Positions 28,323 through 38,106 are shown, numbered from the stretch's first letter. The stretch is 64,000 nt of DNA from a cyanobacterium PCC 7702 (GCA_000332255.1 KB235926.1:984295-1048294), one strand, 5' to 3'. Program-made: numbers and translations. Notes: generated from the sequence alone by a model not told the origin.

Positions 28323-28766
28323 TACAAAATCTACCAATTTCTTGAGTTTCAACCAGTGAGCTTAACCGAACCAAAAATTGACGGTTTCTTCTACAAATTA
28401 ATGGCATATACTGCTCAAGTCCACCACCGCAGAAATTAGAAACATTCAACTCCAAAACGAGAAAACCCAGTCAGCTATAAGTTGGTTTTGTAGCTTTCCA
28501 AAAGCGTACCGTTTATTTCACTCTCTTTGTTTTTCGGGAAGAACTGCTTTTTCAGAGACAGTATTTTTTTTTTACTGAAGTTCAATAAAATGAACTGCCA
28601 TCATCTTCATGCTGCTTTGTGCAAATCCTGCGTTGGAAAACTCGCGTCTTGTTCTTGCGACTTGGGATCAAGAACACGTTATTTAGCTGCTAACATTACT
28701 TAGTGCTTATTAACTCAGGTTAATAAACTTGAGCGGTGACTTTGGTATAGCTAATTTAAGTATGCT
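28323..28766. other. intergenic region with two inverted repeats
   Basis: A divergent region between the DUF760 gene and the WD40 gene. Apart from a T-run near 28565-28573 it holds two perfect inverted repeats, at 28650-28676 and 28708-28725, described separately. No other gene is seen. Confidence 0.45.
28708..28725. promoter_or_regulatory. 18-bp palindrome, possible operator
   Basis: TATTAAC, spacer TCAG, GTTAATA: a perfect 7-bp inverted repeat. A second one, TGTTCTTG (28650-28657) with CAAGAACA (28669-28676), lies 30 bp upstream. Size and position, 40-60 bp before the first start codon, suit binding sites for a dimeric regulator. No regulator is identified. Confidence 0.3.
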
Positions 28767-28946
28767 ATGGCGTCCCGCAAGAACGTACTTGATGTACTCT
28801 TAGCTCAAATTCATGACAGTCTAACACTTTTTGACCGGGCCACAAGCGATCGCCTCTACGATCGAGTCGCAGTACCGTTGCGAGGTTTTCAATGGATTGG
28901 ACAAGCTTACTCAAAACTCAGCAAGCTGATTTCCTTCTACGGCTGA
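28767..28946 (+). CDS. possible 59-residue protein overlapping the WD40 gene
   Basis: An open frame starting MASRKNVLDVLLAQIHDSLT and continuing through TSDRLYDRVAVPLRGFQ, with a helical, coding-like composition. It overlaps the start of the downstream WD40 gene by 55 nt in another frame, an arrangement seen in translational coupling. Alternatively it is the upstream part of the WD40 gene cut off by a frameshift. No family is recognised. Confidence 0.35.
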   Translation: MASRKNVLDVLLAQIHDSLTLFDRATSDRLYDRVAVPLRGFQWIGQAYSKLSKLISFYG

Positions 28947-30202
28947 AAAAAACAAGAACGCCTGAGGTTTCCTTGTTAGAAAGTCAGGCTAAAGGATGTC
29001 ACGCTGAAATCATCAATTTTTGGGGTGAAGCGTTGGAAAAACTGTTAGCAACTGCTTGTCGCCAAGGAGAGATTTTAGCTAAAAATCCGCCTCCTACACC
29101 ACCCGATTATCCTGAATTTCCTGAGTGGTCTGTACCTTTTCCAACTTACTTCCAGCAGCAAGCACAGAATTATATTTTGCGAGAGCAGATTGTTGAACAA
29201 GTTATTGCTCAACTTCTGGGCAAAATTATCAAAAAATTGCCACAAGACCCAGTAAAAAATATGCTTTTAGATGATGAAGGCAATTTGCAACGTGAAAGTA
29301 AATTTTCTTACTTTTTACCAGAGTATCCCCAAGTTAAAATTCTTGTTTGCGTAGCGGATAAAGAGAGTTTTAACAGTCTCAAAAAAGACAAAATTAAATG
29401 GTCCGTGACTCCAGAAGATGGCAAAATTTATCAATTATTTATATTTTTATGTTTGTTGTATCCGATTAATGGCAAAAGAGGTTATGAAAAACAAGCTATA
29501 GTAGCCGGTTTTCTAACTCCAAATCAAATGGAATTGGGTGAGCCAAAAATTGACGTTACTCCTAGTCAGTTATTGTATGCAGGAGGATTAAGCTGGTATT
29601 TAGAAACAGCAATTACCAAGGGCAATCAACCACCTTGGGACGAAGTTACAGTAGCAGAAAATACTCAAACCGTACCGCCGGAGCATCCCCTCAAAAAGAT
29701 AATAGGAGACTGGGAGTGCTGGCAAACTTTGAAAGGACACACAAAAGGAATTAACTGTCTGGCCTTTTGTCTGGAAAATCGCAACGGTCGAACCTCAGCT
29801 TTGCTAGCAAGCGGTAGTCGTGGAGAAACAAAGCTATGGGATTTACATAAAGGAGAGTTGATATGCACATTATCAGAACATCCTTGGATGCTGTCGGGTT
29901 TGGTAGATGAAATTAATGCTTTAGCCTTCAGTCCAGATGGTCAAAGTACTTTAGAAGGACATAGGGGTGAAGTATGTGCTATTACCCTCAGTCCTGACGG
30001 ACAAACAATTGCTAGCGGTAGTGCAGATAAAACTATTAAGTTGTGGTATCTTCCCACTGGTGAACTTCTAGGTAGGTTCACGGGTCACGCGCATACGGTA
30101 ACGGCTGTAGCGTTTACTGCTTGTGGGGAAATGTTGGTGAGCGGAAGTTTGGATAAGACGATTAAAATTTGGCAGCGCAGTGGAATGGAAGAATGCAGAT
30201 AG
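28892..30202 (+). CDS. WD40 repeat protein with shortened propeller
   Basis: A 436-residue protein. The N-terminal 260 residues form a domain I cannot name (NPPPTPPDYPEFPEWSVPFP, SQLLYAGGLSWYLETA). WD40 repeats follow: LKGHTKGINCLAFCLENRNG, DEINALAFSPDGQ, LEGHRGEVCAITLSPDGQ with SADKTIKLWYLPTGELLGRF, and HAHTVTAVAF with SLDKTIKIW. Only about four blades are present, and at residue 355 SPDGQ runs straight into STLEGHRGEV, skipping the second half of a repeat. A closed propeller usually needs six to eight blades, so an internal deletion is likely and function is uncertain. Confidence 0.75.
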   Translation: MDWTSLLKTQQADFLLRLKKTRTPEVSLLESQAKGCHAEIINFWGEALEKLLATACRQGEILAKNPPPTPPDYPEFPEWSVPFPTYFQQQAQNYILREQIVEQVIAQLLGKIIKKLPQDPVKNMLLDDEGNLQRESKFSYFLPEYPQVKILVCVADKESFNSLKKDKIKWSVTPEDGKIYQLFIFLCLLYPINGKRGYEKQAIVAGFLTPNQMELGEPKIDVTPSQLLYAGGLSWYLETAITKGNQPPWDEVTVAENTQTVPPEHPLKKIIGDWECWQTLKGHTKGINCLAFCLENRNGRTSALLASGSRGETKLWDLHKGELICTLSEHPWMLSGLVDEINALAFSPDGQSTLEGHRGEVCAITLSPDGQTIASGSADKTIKLWYLPTGELLGRFTGHAHTVTAVAFTACGEMLVSGSLDKTIKIWQRSGMEECR

Positions 30203-30330
30203 CAGAAAGCATAAGGGACACTCCCAGAATTTGCTCCAGTTTTGATGGAAATAGTTAGGAGCCATCCCTTTTTTAGGAGCTTTCTGCAGGTAGCTAGTGA
30301 GCTAAGTGCAATCGTGTTTGACCTTTTGCG

Positions 30331-30966
30331 TTAGCCTTCTGGATTTGCAGTTGTTTGGGATTTTTTCTTTTTGAGGACAACACCAATACCGCCAGCTAGC
30401 AAGGTACCTGCTATGGTGAGAGGTTCGGGTACGTTTTCGCTGTTTTGGAGAGATATCTTGTATCCGAGGGGCTCGTCGCCTGTAGATTCCGATGCGTAGG
30501 AAGCAACAGCAATAGTGTAAAGACCGGAATTTGGTAGAGTAAAGGTTGCTTGGGAGTCGCCCCACAATCCGTTTGGCGTGGCTGGTGGTAGTTCGTCATC
30601 TCCATAGGCAACTAGGGGAGTGGTAGCGCCATCTGAAAAGATGTCAGTGTAGTTATCGGTATCTGTTTCAGTTCCAAACCATACACCAAAAACTGGGTCG
30701 AGGGCGTCTACGGTTCTTCTGAGCGTAACCGTGGCGCGATCGCCTGCTTGACCTGAAAAACTCCAGAATCTCCAGGCAGAGGGGTTTCCCGTATTGTCTC
30801 CTCCTGGAACTATGCCAGTTCGGGTACTACCGAAAGAAAGATTGCCTTCAAAGGTGACCGCTGCAGCTTGGGCGCGGTGGAGTGCTCCTAGAGTTAGGGC
30901 TGTTGCTGTTGCAGCTAGAATAGAGAAATTTTTGACAACAGCGCTGGTCTTGTTCGCTAACTTCAT
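30331..30966 (-). CDS. PEP-CTERM sorting domain protein
   Basis: A 211-residue secreted protein. The N-terminal signal peptide (about 1-35) ends near HRAQAAA. The extracellular domain (about 36-180) is beta-rich with FWSFSGQAGDRATVTL and YTIAVASYAS, like pre-peptidase C-terminal folds. The C-terminus is the sorting signal VPEPLTIAGTLLAGGIGVVL followed by a lysine cluster. PEP-CTERM proteins are processed by an exosortase, which is not in this window, and are linked to surface polysaccharide. AGGAG lies 10 nt before the ATG at 30966. Confidence 0.88.
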   Translation of the reverse strand: MKLANKTSAVVKNFSILAATATALTLGALHRAQAAAVTFEGNLSFGSTRTGIVPGGDNTGNPSAWRFWSFSGQAGDRATVTLRRTVDALDPVFGVWFGTETDTDNYTDIFSDGATTPLVAYGDDELPPATPNGLWGDSQATFTLPNSGLYTIAVASYASESTGDEPLGYKISLQNSENVPEPLTIAGTLLAGGIGVVLKKKKSQTTANPEG

Positions 30967-31133
30967 CACAAAAAATACTCCTGTTTCTGATTTTTGTGTA
31001 GGGGGAAAGTGAATTTCCCGACTTTTTGTCAACTCAGTATTAATACTGAGAAAATTCTGGTTGGCTTTTCCAGGTTATACAGCCTGTTTCACAAAAAATT
31101 GACACGAAATAATATTTTTTTATATCTTTGGAA

Positions 31134-31171
31134 ACAGTAAAAAAACGATCGCCCAGAGAGAGCGATCGTTT
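31134..31171 (-). terminator. terminator of ftsH built on GCGATCG arms
   Basis: Read on the minus strand: AAACGATCGC, a 9-nt loop, GCGATCGTTT, then further T residues giving seven in a row. The stem is 10 bp and perfect. It begins 25 bp beyond the ftsH stop. The arms are near-HIP1 sequences. Confidence 0.8.
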
Positions 31172-31195
31172 GGTTGCACCGATCTATACTGACCG

Positions 31196-33133
31196 TTAAA
31201 CCAGCAATGTCTGCATCAAAGGTTTATCTGGCGATAATTTTCCCGTGCGCAACCATTCTTCTAATTCAGCAGGTGCTTTGGCTTGGTTGAGTTTTTCCCG
31301 CAACTGGGGACCTTCTAGGATTTCTTTTTGCAACAGTTCTTGGGCGATTTCCTCCAACAAGTCGCGGTTATCGTGCAGAATTGTCAAGGCAATGTGGTGA
31401 GCATCATCAACTATTTGCTTGACCTCACGGTCGATTTCCTCAGCAACTTTTGGACTAATGGCTCGACGCGGGTTGGTGTAGCCTTCGAGAAATTGTTGTT
31501 GAATTTTCTCAAATGCTACAGGTCCGAGGCGATCGCTCATTCCGTAAAGGGTGACGTAGCGTTCGGCTAAGTCAGTAGCTTTTTGGATATCGTCGCTAGC
31601 ACCGGTAGAAACCCGACCAAAAACAATTTCTTCTGCAGAACGTCCGCCTAACAAGGTAGCAATGCGACCGCGAATTTCGTCTTCTATCATCAAAAAGCGG
31701 TCTTCTTCGGGCATTTGGATGGTATAACCCAAAGCACCCACGCCTCTGGGAACCACGGAGATTTTTTCTACTTTGCCAGCACCAGGCATTAAAGCACCGA
31801 CGATGGCGTGACCAACTTCATGATAGGCGACAGTCTTTTTCTCTATTTCATTCAACACGCGAGAGCGTTTTTCCAAACCAGCGACCACGCGCTCGATGGC
31901 TTCATTAAAATCAGCCATTGTTACTGCTTGACGGTTTTGTCGCGCTGCTAGCAGTGCAGCTTCGTTGACCAGGTTAGCTAAATCGGCGCCAGCAAAACCG
32001 GGTGTACGAGCGGCTATTACCCCCAAATCAACATCTTCTGCGAGTTTAACGTTGCGGGCGTGAACTTTGAGAATTGCTTCTCTACCGGATTTATCGGGAC
32101 GATCCACCACAACTTGACGGTCAAAGCGTCCAGGACGGCGTAATGCTGGGTCTAGAATTTCTGGACGGTTAGTGGCTGCAATGATAATTACACCCGTATT
32201 GGCATCAAACCCATCCATTTCCGTCAGTAATTGGTTGAGGGTTTGTTCTCGTTCGTCATTACCCCCTATGATTGGTCCCGGACCGCCGCGAGATTTACCC
32301 AACGCATCTAATTCGTCAATAAAGACGATACAGGGAGCTTGTTGTTTGGCTTGTTCAAACAAGTCACGAACGCGTGCAGCGCCTACACCTACAAATAATT
32401 CGATAAATTCCGAACCGGAGATGCTGAAGAAGGGAACGCCAGCTTCGCCAGCGATCGCTTTTGCTAGTAAGGTTTTACCTGTTCCCGGAGGACCTACCAG
32501 CAAAACTCCTTTGGGAATTTTGGCGCCTAAACGAGTGTATTTAGGAGCATTTTTGAGAAAGTCGACAATTTCTTCCAGCTCTGCTTTTGCTTCATCGACA
32601 CCAGCTACGTCACTAAATTTGACACCAGTACTACCTTCCGAGTAGATGCGAGCTTTACTTTTGCCCACAGTTAATGCTGCAGGGCCACCACCACCCCGGT
32701 TGAGTAAAAATCCCCAAATCCCAAAGAAGATCAAAGGCGGTACAACCCAGCTTAGCAGAGTACCGATCCAACCGTTTTGGTTTGGTGGTGGTGCAGCAAA
32801 TTTCACATTGTGCTCGCGCAGGATTTTGGGTAAATCCAGATCCACTGCTACTGGTGTCGTCTGGAAAATCTGTTCTATAGTTTGACCGTCGGGGGTTTGG
32901 GTTTTAACGGTGTATTCGATGCGATCGCTTCCCACAATGGCGCGATCAACTTTACCTGCTTGCACTTGGGCGATAAAGTCGCTGTAGGGAACTTGTGGCA
33001 ATCTTGGTCCCAAAAAGCTGGGAACAATAAAGTTAAGCAGTAAAAGCAAAGTGAAAAAAATTAGCAAGCTACCGCCAAACTGGCGTAGTTTTGGTGGTTT
33101 GAATTGATTTTTGTTATTAGTTTCTACAGGCAT
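31196..33133 (-). CDS. ftsH: ATP-dependent zinc metalloprotease FtsH
   Basis: A 645-residue membrane protease that unfolds and degrades membrane proteins, including damaged photosystem subunits in cyanobacteria. It has two N-terminal hydrophobic segments (about 20-40 and 120-145), the AAA domain with Walker A GPPGTGKT and Walker [11 protein letters not shown], the second region of homology [20 protein letters not shown], and the zinc site HEVGHA. Cyanobacteria have four FtsH proteins and I cannot firmly assign this one. The ATG at 33133 follows GGAG; a TTG six codons upstream is also in frame. A strong terminator follows. Confidence 0.95.
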   Translation of the reverse strand: MPVETNNKNQFKPPKLRQFGGSLLIFFTLLLLLNFIVPSFLGPRLPQVPYSDFIAQVQAGKVDRAIVGSDRIEYTVKTQTPDGQTIEQIFQTTPVAVDLDLPKILREHNVKFAAPPPNQNGWIGTLLSWVVPPLIFFGIWGFLLNRGGGGPAALTVGKSKARIYSEGSTGVKFSDVAGVDEAKAELEEIVDFLKNAPKYTRLGAKIPKGVLLVGPPGTGKTLLAKAIAGEAGVPFFSISGSEFIELFVGVGAARVRDLFEQAKQQAPCIVFIDELDALGKSRGGPGPIIGGNDEREQTLNQLLTEMDGFDANTGVIIIAATNRPEILDPALRRPGRFDRQVVVDRPDKSGREAILKVHARNVKLAEDVDLGVIAARTPGFAGADLANLVNEAALLAARQNRQAVTMADFNEAIERVVAGLEKRSRVLNEIEKKTVAYHEVGHAIVGALMPGAGKVEKISVVPRGVGALGYTIQMPEEDRFLMIEDEIRGRIATLLGGRSAEEIVFGRVSTGASDDIQKATDLAERYVTLYGMSDRLGPVAFEKIQQQFLEGYTNPRRAISPKVAEEIDREVKQIVDDAHHIALTILHDNRDLLEEIAQELLQKEILEGPQLREKLNQAKAPAELEEWLRTGKLSPDKPLMQTLLV

Positions 33134-33203
33134 TTTTAATTTCGTCTCCAAGGCAGAAGTTTTTATTTTTGGTTAGTAGTTAGTTATTTCCTCCTAACCA
33201 CTA

Positions 33204-33872
33204 TCAACTTAATAACAGTGCAAATAAACCACACAAAGCAATACCGTCAAATACGCCAGCACCTCCGATACTCAAGACTCCTGAACTTTTGGCTTGAATA
33301 TCCTTAAGGTGTAACAAGTCTGCACCGATTAAAGTTCCAAGAATACCGCCAGCAAAGGCAACTGGAGCAGCATGGGACGGCGCCAATAAAGTTGCAGATA
33401 GCGCAGCTGTTAAGGGTGCAAGCAAGGGATTCATTTGAATACCTATTCCCGGTACTACTCGCGATGCATAGTAGCTAACAACTGTAACAATGGCAGTAAC
33501 TAATAAAATTGCAACGGCATTTCCTTGAGTAAATTGATACAGCGCCAATACCACAGGAATTAAACCACCGCCAACGTTGAGAGCAATTACGGTAGAGTGC
33601 TGGACTTTTCGCAGCGGAATTCCCCAAAATTCTCTCAGCCATAGATCGATAAAGTCATCTGCAACGGCAACGGTGGATTGAGTACGGTAGATGGGAATAT
33701 TGATAGTGCTGCCTAAAATTACTAATGTCAGTAGTATAAGGGCGACGTTGGGAGAAAAGCCCAACTTGGCTACTGCTATTTCTACTATATCTACTGCTAC
33801 GCTCAACCACAAAAAGGGTATAAGCAGCAGTAGCAGGATAAATAGCAGCAGCGAGACTGGTAAATAGATCAT
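33204..33872 (-). CDS. DUF1614 family membrane protein
   Basis: A 222-residue polytopic protein with hydrophobic helices throughout and conserved features INIPIYR, LNVGGGLIPVVLALY and the glycine-rich end SIGGAGVFDGIALCGLFALL. DUF1614 is a family of unknown function found in cyanobacteria, archaea and other bacteria. The gene is 70 bp upstream of ftsH on the same strand, so a shared transcript is plausible. Confidence 0.88.
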   Translation of the reverse strand: MIYLPVSLLLFILLLLLIPFLWLSVAVDIVEIAVAKLGFSPNVALILLTLVILGSTINIPIYRTQSTVAVADDFIDLWLREFWGIPLRKVQHSTVIALNVGGGLIPVVLALYQFTQGNAVAILLVTAIVTVVSYYASRVVPGIGIQMNPLLAPLTAALSATLLAPSHAAPVAFAGGILGTLIGADLLHLKDIQAKSSGVLSIGGAGVFDGIALCGLFALLLS

Positions 33873-34029
33873 GGCGGTGTACGAGCAGGACGCTAATAGA
33901 AGCTTAGATTCCCAATTGAGTTGAGGAACCGGTTGTGTTTTTAGTTCTGCTTGAGTTTATTGTAAAGATTGGGCGTTACAATTTGCTTTCGTAGATACCC
34001 TCCACAAAAATAGGAATTGCCGTACTGTG

Positions 34030-34224
34030 ATGAAAAGCCAACTGGGATTTGTTTTGGAAGTATTTTTACTGTCTGCCGTTATTTCTGTTTTGATTAAATA
34101 CGCGGGTCCTTACCTACCTATTGCCCAAACAACGACAAATGTCTTGATTATAGTATTTTCACCGACTGCATGCTTGGCGATCGCTTTGTTATGGAGAGCA
34201 AACAAAACTAAGAAAAATTGCTAA
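34030..34224 (+). CDS. small two-helix membrane protein
   Basis: A 64-residue protein from the ATG at 34030 (a GTG directly upstream could also be used). It has two hydrophobic segments, about residues 6-24 and 35-55, and a lysine-rich tail (RANKTKKNC). It resembles short membrane proteins seen next to transporter genes in cyanobacteria, but I cannot name it. The AI-2E transporter gene starts 62 bp downstream. Confidence 0.6.
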   Translation: MKSQLGFVLEVFLLSAVISVLIKYAGPYLPIAQTTTNVLIIVFSPTACLAIALLWRANKTKKNC

Positions 34225-34286
34225 AATCAGCTAACTTAGCTGGTGTGCAAACAACAAGCAGTTTTTTAACTGCCAGGAGATAGGAT

Positions 34287-35438
34287 GTGAATCTAGGTCA
34301 GTGGATTGGCTTGATAGCGTTAATTGTCTGTTTGTATATTTTGTGGCAAATACGTGAAGTACTGTTATTGATATTTGCTGCAGTTGTCTTAGCTACAACT
34401 TTAAATCGTTTGGTAAGACGTTTCCAACGCTCGGGAATGAGTAGAGGATTTGCCGTATCTTTATCTGTAGGTATTTTTCTCGCTGCGATCGCGGGTTTTT
34501 TTTGCTTGATTGTACCGCCGTTTGTGCAGCAATTCCACGAATTAACTTATCGAGTTCCCAAAGGTTTTCAACTTTTAAATAGCTGGCTAGATCAGCTAGA
34601 AACTCGCATTCCCGGTCAACTTGCTCCCTACATTCCCGATATAAATAGTTTGAGCAAACAAGCACAACCTTTAATCAATCGTTTATTAGGAAGTTCTTTT
34701 GCTATTGTTTCTAGCTCATTAGAAATTATTTTGAAAATTTTACTGGTATTGGTGCTGACGGGAATGTTTTTAGCCAATCCCATCGCCTACCGCAAGTTAT
34801 TCATACGCTTGTTTCCTTCGTTTTACCGACGCAGGGTAGATGGAATTTTAGATCTGTGTGAAGTTTCCTTGGAAGGATGGGTCATAGGTGCTGCGATCGC
34901 TATGACTTTTGTAGGAACCATGAGTACGATCGGCTTATTCGTGCTGCGGATACCTTCAGCTTTGGCGTTGGGAGTCCTGGCGGGATTTATGAATTTAATA
35001 CCCAATCTCGGACCTACCGTTAGTGTAGTTCCAGCCATGGCGATCGCGCTTTTGGATACTCCTTGGAAATCCCTGGCTGTTTTGGGTCTTTACTTTATCA
35101 TCCAACAAACAGAGGGTAATTTCCTCACACCAATTGTTATGGCACATCAAGTGTCCCTGCTACCAGCAATTACGTTAATTTCCCAACTATTTTTCCTCAC
35201 TTTTTTTGGTCCTTTAGGTTTATTACTAGCGCTACCGTTGACAGTTGTAGCCAAAATTTGGGTCCAAGAAGTTTTGATCAAAGATGTTTTGGATCGATGG
35301 GAGAATCACAAGTCTTCCAGAGAAACGGAGTTTGTTGTTGTTGGTAGCAAACCACTTTTGCGCTGCTCGACAACGGATGCTATCACTGACCAAACTCAGC
35401 CAACCCAGGATGGTGGAATTGCAAATCCTGAAGACTAA
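34287..35438 (+). CDS. AI-2E family transporter
   Basis: A 383-residue membrane protein from a GTG start preceded by AGGAG. It has about eight hydrophobic helices, a soluble loop around residues 85-130, and the family region GFMNLIPNLGPTVSVVPAMA followed by IIQQTEGNFLTPIVM. Family members include the E. coli autoinducer-2 exporter TqsA and Na+/H+ antiporters, so the substrate is open. The C-terminal 50 residues are hydrophilic. Confidence 0.9.
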   Translation: MNLGQWIGLIALIVCLYILWQIREVLLLIFAAVVLATTLNRLVRRFQRSGMSRGFAVSLSVGIFLAAIAGFFCLIVPPFVQQFHELTYRVPKGFQLLNSWLDQLETRIPGQLAPYIPDINSLSKQAQPLINRLLGSSFAIVSSSLEIILKILLVLVLTGMFLANPIAYRKLFIRLFPSFYRRRVDGILDLCEVSLEGWVIGAAIAMTFVGTMSTIGLFVLRIPSALALGVLAGFMNLIPNLGPTVSVVPAMAIALLDTPWKSLAVLGLYFIIQQTEGNFLTPIVMAHQVSLLPAITLISQLFFLTFFGPLGLLLALPLTVVAKIWVQEVLIKDVLDRWENHKSSRETEFVVVGSKPLLRCSTTDAITDQTQPTQDGGIANPED

Positions 35439-35523
35439 TGCTTCAAATCTTTCTCATGCCGGGTGCAAATTCTGTTCTCAACTCCTGTTAATAGAATCGC
35501 CAGTAGATTTGGCCTGTGGCTTC

Positions 35524-36192
35524 TCAAGCTACTTTTTGTTGCAGTTTTGCTACCATCTCAGCACGGGCGGAAACTTCTAATTTGCGAAACATCCGTTTTA
35601 AAGCTTGCTTGACGGAATTTTGAGTAATGAAAAGTTTTTTTCCTATCTCTGGGTTGGTTAACCCTTGCGCTACCAATTCAGCTATTTCTAACTCTCGTGG
35701 AGTTAGGCGGCTAACTAACGGAGAGTGAAATGTTTTTGGTTTTGCTCTTAAGGTAGCAATTTTTGCAGATAAATGCAAGCATAAAGCGCTCAGATCTGCC
35801 AGATCGTTAGCATCAAAAGCAGGACTACCGCAAGCACGGGCTAGATTTAGCGTTCCCACTACACGACCGTTGCAGATTACAGGACCGCTCATTACGTGAG
35901 CGTGATCGTGGCGCGGACAAATTTCTTTCCAGTCTTCAGGAGCGAGTATCAATTGTTCGTGAGCGGGAGCGTGGCGTTCTACCACGTAGCGCCCCACGGG
36001 GTTACCTTGCAGACAAACTTGAGGAATGGTTTGCACGCTAATATCCCTTGTTGGCAAGTCTTCTAGCAAATACAAACCCCAACGTTCCACGCCAAAATGC
36101 TCGCCCACTGTATTTGTGAGAGCTAGGTACAGTTGTTGCTCGTTTTGGGCATTGGCGATCGCATCAAACAAAGCATGAAGAGAACGACTCAT
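35524..36192 (-). CDS. LuxR-type transcription factor with GAF sensor domain
   Basis: A 222-residue regulator. Residues about 5-140 form a GAF-like domain (LGLYLL-type core, VMSGPVICNGRVVGTLNLAR). Residues about 155-215 form a LuxR helix-turn-helix with LTPRELEIAELVAQGLTNPE and NSVKQALKRMFRKLEV. There is no receiver domain, so it probably senses a small ligand or redox state directly. The ATG at 36192 is preferred to a GTG three codons upstream. It is divergent from the DUF3386 gene. Confidence 0.85.
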   Translation of the reverse strand: MSRSLHALFDAIANAQNEQQLYLALTNTVGEHFGVERWGLYLLEDLPTRDISVQTIPQVCLQGNPVGRYVVERHAPAHEQLILAPEDWKEICPRHDHAHVMSGPVICNGRVVGTLNLARACGSPAFDANDLADLSALCLHLSAKIATLRAKPKTFHSPLVSRLTPRELEIAELVAQGLTNPEIGKKLFITQNSVKQALKRMFRKLEVSARAEMVAKLQQKVA

Positions 36193-36313
36193 ACAGCGCA
36201 CTCAAAGGTGTACCCGATTGGGGACTAGGCAGAACTTCACAATTACCTCTATGCTAACTAATAGCAATAAATCTAGAAAGATAGCATAATTGACAAATAT
36301 TTAGGAGAAAAGC

Positions 36314-36970
36314 GTGACTGCAACACAAGTTTCTGCCCAAGAACTTTTCCGGGCTGCTTACGAGAACCGTTACACTTGGGATCGTAATTTTCCTGGCTAT
36401 ACTGCAGATGTCACCTACAAACTTAACGAAAAAGTATTTACAGGTAAACTACGCATTAATGCCGATCTCAAAGCAGAAGTTTTTGAGGTAGAAGATGAAC
36501 AGGCAAAGCAAGCGATTCACAACCAAGCTTGGGAAATAGCCATTCATCGCATTCGTCGCAGCTTTGAAGAAACTCATGGTGCCAATACGTTTAGTTATGG
36601 TACTACTGACGAGACAGGTGCAGTGGAAATTATTGTTGGCGGTAAGTCTGAAGGCGATAAATACAAAGTTCGCAATAATATAGTCAGCTTGGTTCATCGC
36701 CACATTCACGGTGTTGTTGTCACCATTAATACCTTTACTACCCATGATACGGAGGAAGGATATCTTTCTCACACCTACGACTCCGTATATCAGGATCCCA
36801 AAACTGGCGAGCAAAAAGGCGGTAGAAGTGAATTCTTAGATGAGTACGAAAAAGTAGGTGGCTATTATATTCTCAAAAGACGGGTAATTCGCACGGAAAC
36901 CCAAGGAAAATTATCAATTCAAGAATTTATTTTCTCTAACATTAAATTGTTAGAACCTGCAGCTAGCTGA
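36314..36970 (+). CDS. DUF3386 domain-containing protein
   Basis: A 218-residue soluble protein from a GTG start with AGGAG upstream. It matches the cyanobacterial DUF3386 family with ELFRAAYENRYTWDRNFPGY, an internal beta-rich region and HTYDSVYQDPKTGEQKGGRS. Function is unknown. A hairpin with a downstream T-run follows the stop. Confidence 0.85.
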   Translation: MTATQVSAQELFRAAYENRYTWDRNFPGYTADVTYKLNEKVFTGKLRINADLKAEVFEVEDEQAKQAIHNQAWEIAIHRIRRSFEETHGANTFSYGTTDETGAVEIIVGGKSEGDKYKVRNNIVSLVHRHIHGVVVTINTFTTHDTEEGYLSHTYDSVYQDPKTGEQKGGRSEFLDEYEKVGGYYILKRRVIRTETQGKLSIQEFIFSNIKLLEPAAS

Positions 36971-37006
36971 CTAAATTTGCAATCAAGTCACACATAATAA
37001 AGCATG

Positions 37007-37038
37007 GCGTGGATTTCCTCCACGCACAAGTTGTTTTT
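37007..37038 (+). terminator. probable terminator after the DUF3386 gene
   Basis: GCGTGGA, loop TTTCC, TCCACGC (7-bp perfect stem at 37007-37025). A run of six T residues begins about 8 nt after the stem, so it is less compact than a textbook terminator. Confidence 0.5.
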
Positions 37039-37161
37039 TACAAGTAAAGGAGCGCTAGGGAATAGCGTTGCTGGAATAAGTGCGATCTAAATGCGCGCAT
37101 TCAGTAGTAAATTGATCGTGTGGTGATGCGATCGCCCTAGCAGCGCAAACTAATAGTAACT

Positions 37162-37770
37162 ATGACAAGAAAACTATACTATACCCAGCGCTCGCCCTAC
37201 GCCCGCAAGGTTCGTATTGTTTTGGCAGAAAAACAACTTCCCTGCGAGTTAGTAGAAACGGATATCAAGCGAAAATCGCCAGAATTTTTAAGTCTAAATC
37301 CCATTGGCAAAATTCCCGTCTTGGTAGACGAAAACGGACTGACATTTTGGGATTCCACACTGATTGTCGAATATCTGGACGAAACCTACCCACACCCACC
37401 TTTTTATCCCCGCGATCGCCTCGAAAAGCTGCGCTGTCGCCAAGGAGAGGAATTAGCGGATTCCCTGATCGACCGGGTGGTTGCATTGTGGTACGAGACT
37501 GGTAAAGCTCCCAAAGCAGACGAGCAACTACAAGCTTACTACCAACAAGAAATTGACCGATTGCTTTTTGTCTTGGAAAATAAATTGGACTTTAGCAGCT
37601 ATCTTCTTAATGACCAGTTTACGGCAGTGGATGTAGCAGCAGTCTCAGGATTAGGATACTACACTTTCAGATTTGGCAAGAATTGGCAGTTACGATACCC
37701 AAAGTTAACTAGGTGGTTTGAGCGCTTACACCAACGACCGTCGCTACAATCGACGCTACCAAAAGCGTAG
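37162..37770 (+). CDS. glutathione S-transferase family protein
   Basis: A 202-residue protein with the thioredoxin-like N-terminal domain (YYTQRSPYARKVRIVLAEK, with a Ser near residue 11 in the catalytic position; NPIGKIPVLVDENG; DSTLIVEYLDE for glutathione binding) and an all-helical C-terminal domain from about 85. The substrate is unknown. A terminator lies 180 bp downstream. Confidence 0.9.
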   Translation: MTRKLYYTQRSPYARKVRIVLAEKQLPCELVETDIKRKSPEFLSLNPIGKIPVLVDENGLTFWDSTLIVEYLDETYPHPPFYPRDRLEKLRCRQGEELADSLIDRVVALWYETGKAPKADEQLQAYYQQEIDRLLFVLENKLDFSSYLLNDQFTAVDVAAVSGLGYYTFRFGKNWQLRYPKLTRWFERLHQRPSLQSTLPKA

Positions 37771-38106
37771 TAATTTTGACCGTCAAAAACTGTGATTGAG
37801 CTTGTATATTATGGACTGCAATTTTTCACCTTGACGAGTCCTAAATTGCAGATTTTGAATCTGCTGCAAACATCCTCAACTACGGTTTTTGATATTCTCT
37901 TTTCGAGTAAACCTTTCAAAAATTCTCTCTGCTGCTATAAAAGGAATTAGGAGGGAGTGCAAACACCCTCCTTTTCGATCAGGCTAACGCTCTTACTGTA
38001 TTATGTTCTTCTTTTTATAAGAACCGCGAGCTTGTGAAAACAGTAAATATACGGTTATTTTTCTCAGTAGGAACAAAAGTTCTGGAGTGTACTTAAGAGC
38101 TAGCTA
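37771..38106. other. convergent intergenic region
   Basis: It lies between the GST gene and the acetyltransferase gene on the other strand. Its only clear element is the hairpin at 37949-37975. No gene is seen. Confidence 0.4.
37949..37975 (+). terminator. terminator hairpin
   Basis: AGGAGGG and CCCTCCT form the stem around a small inner GTG/CAC pairing, and four T residues follow on the plus strand. It lies between convergent genes and may stop both transcripts. Confidence 0.6.
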
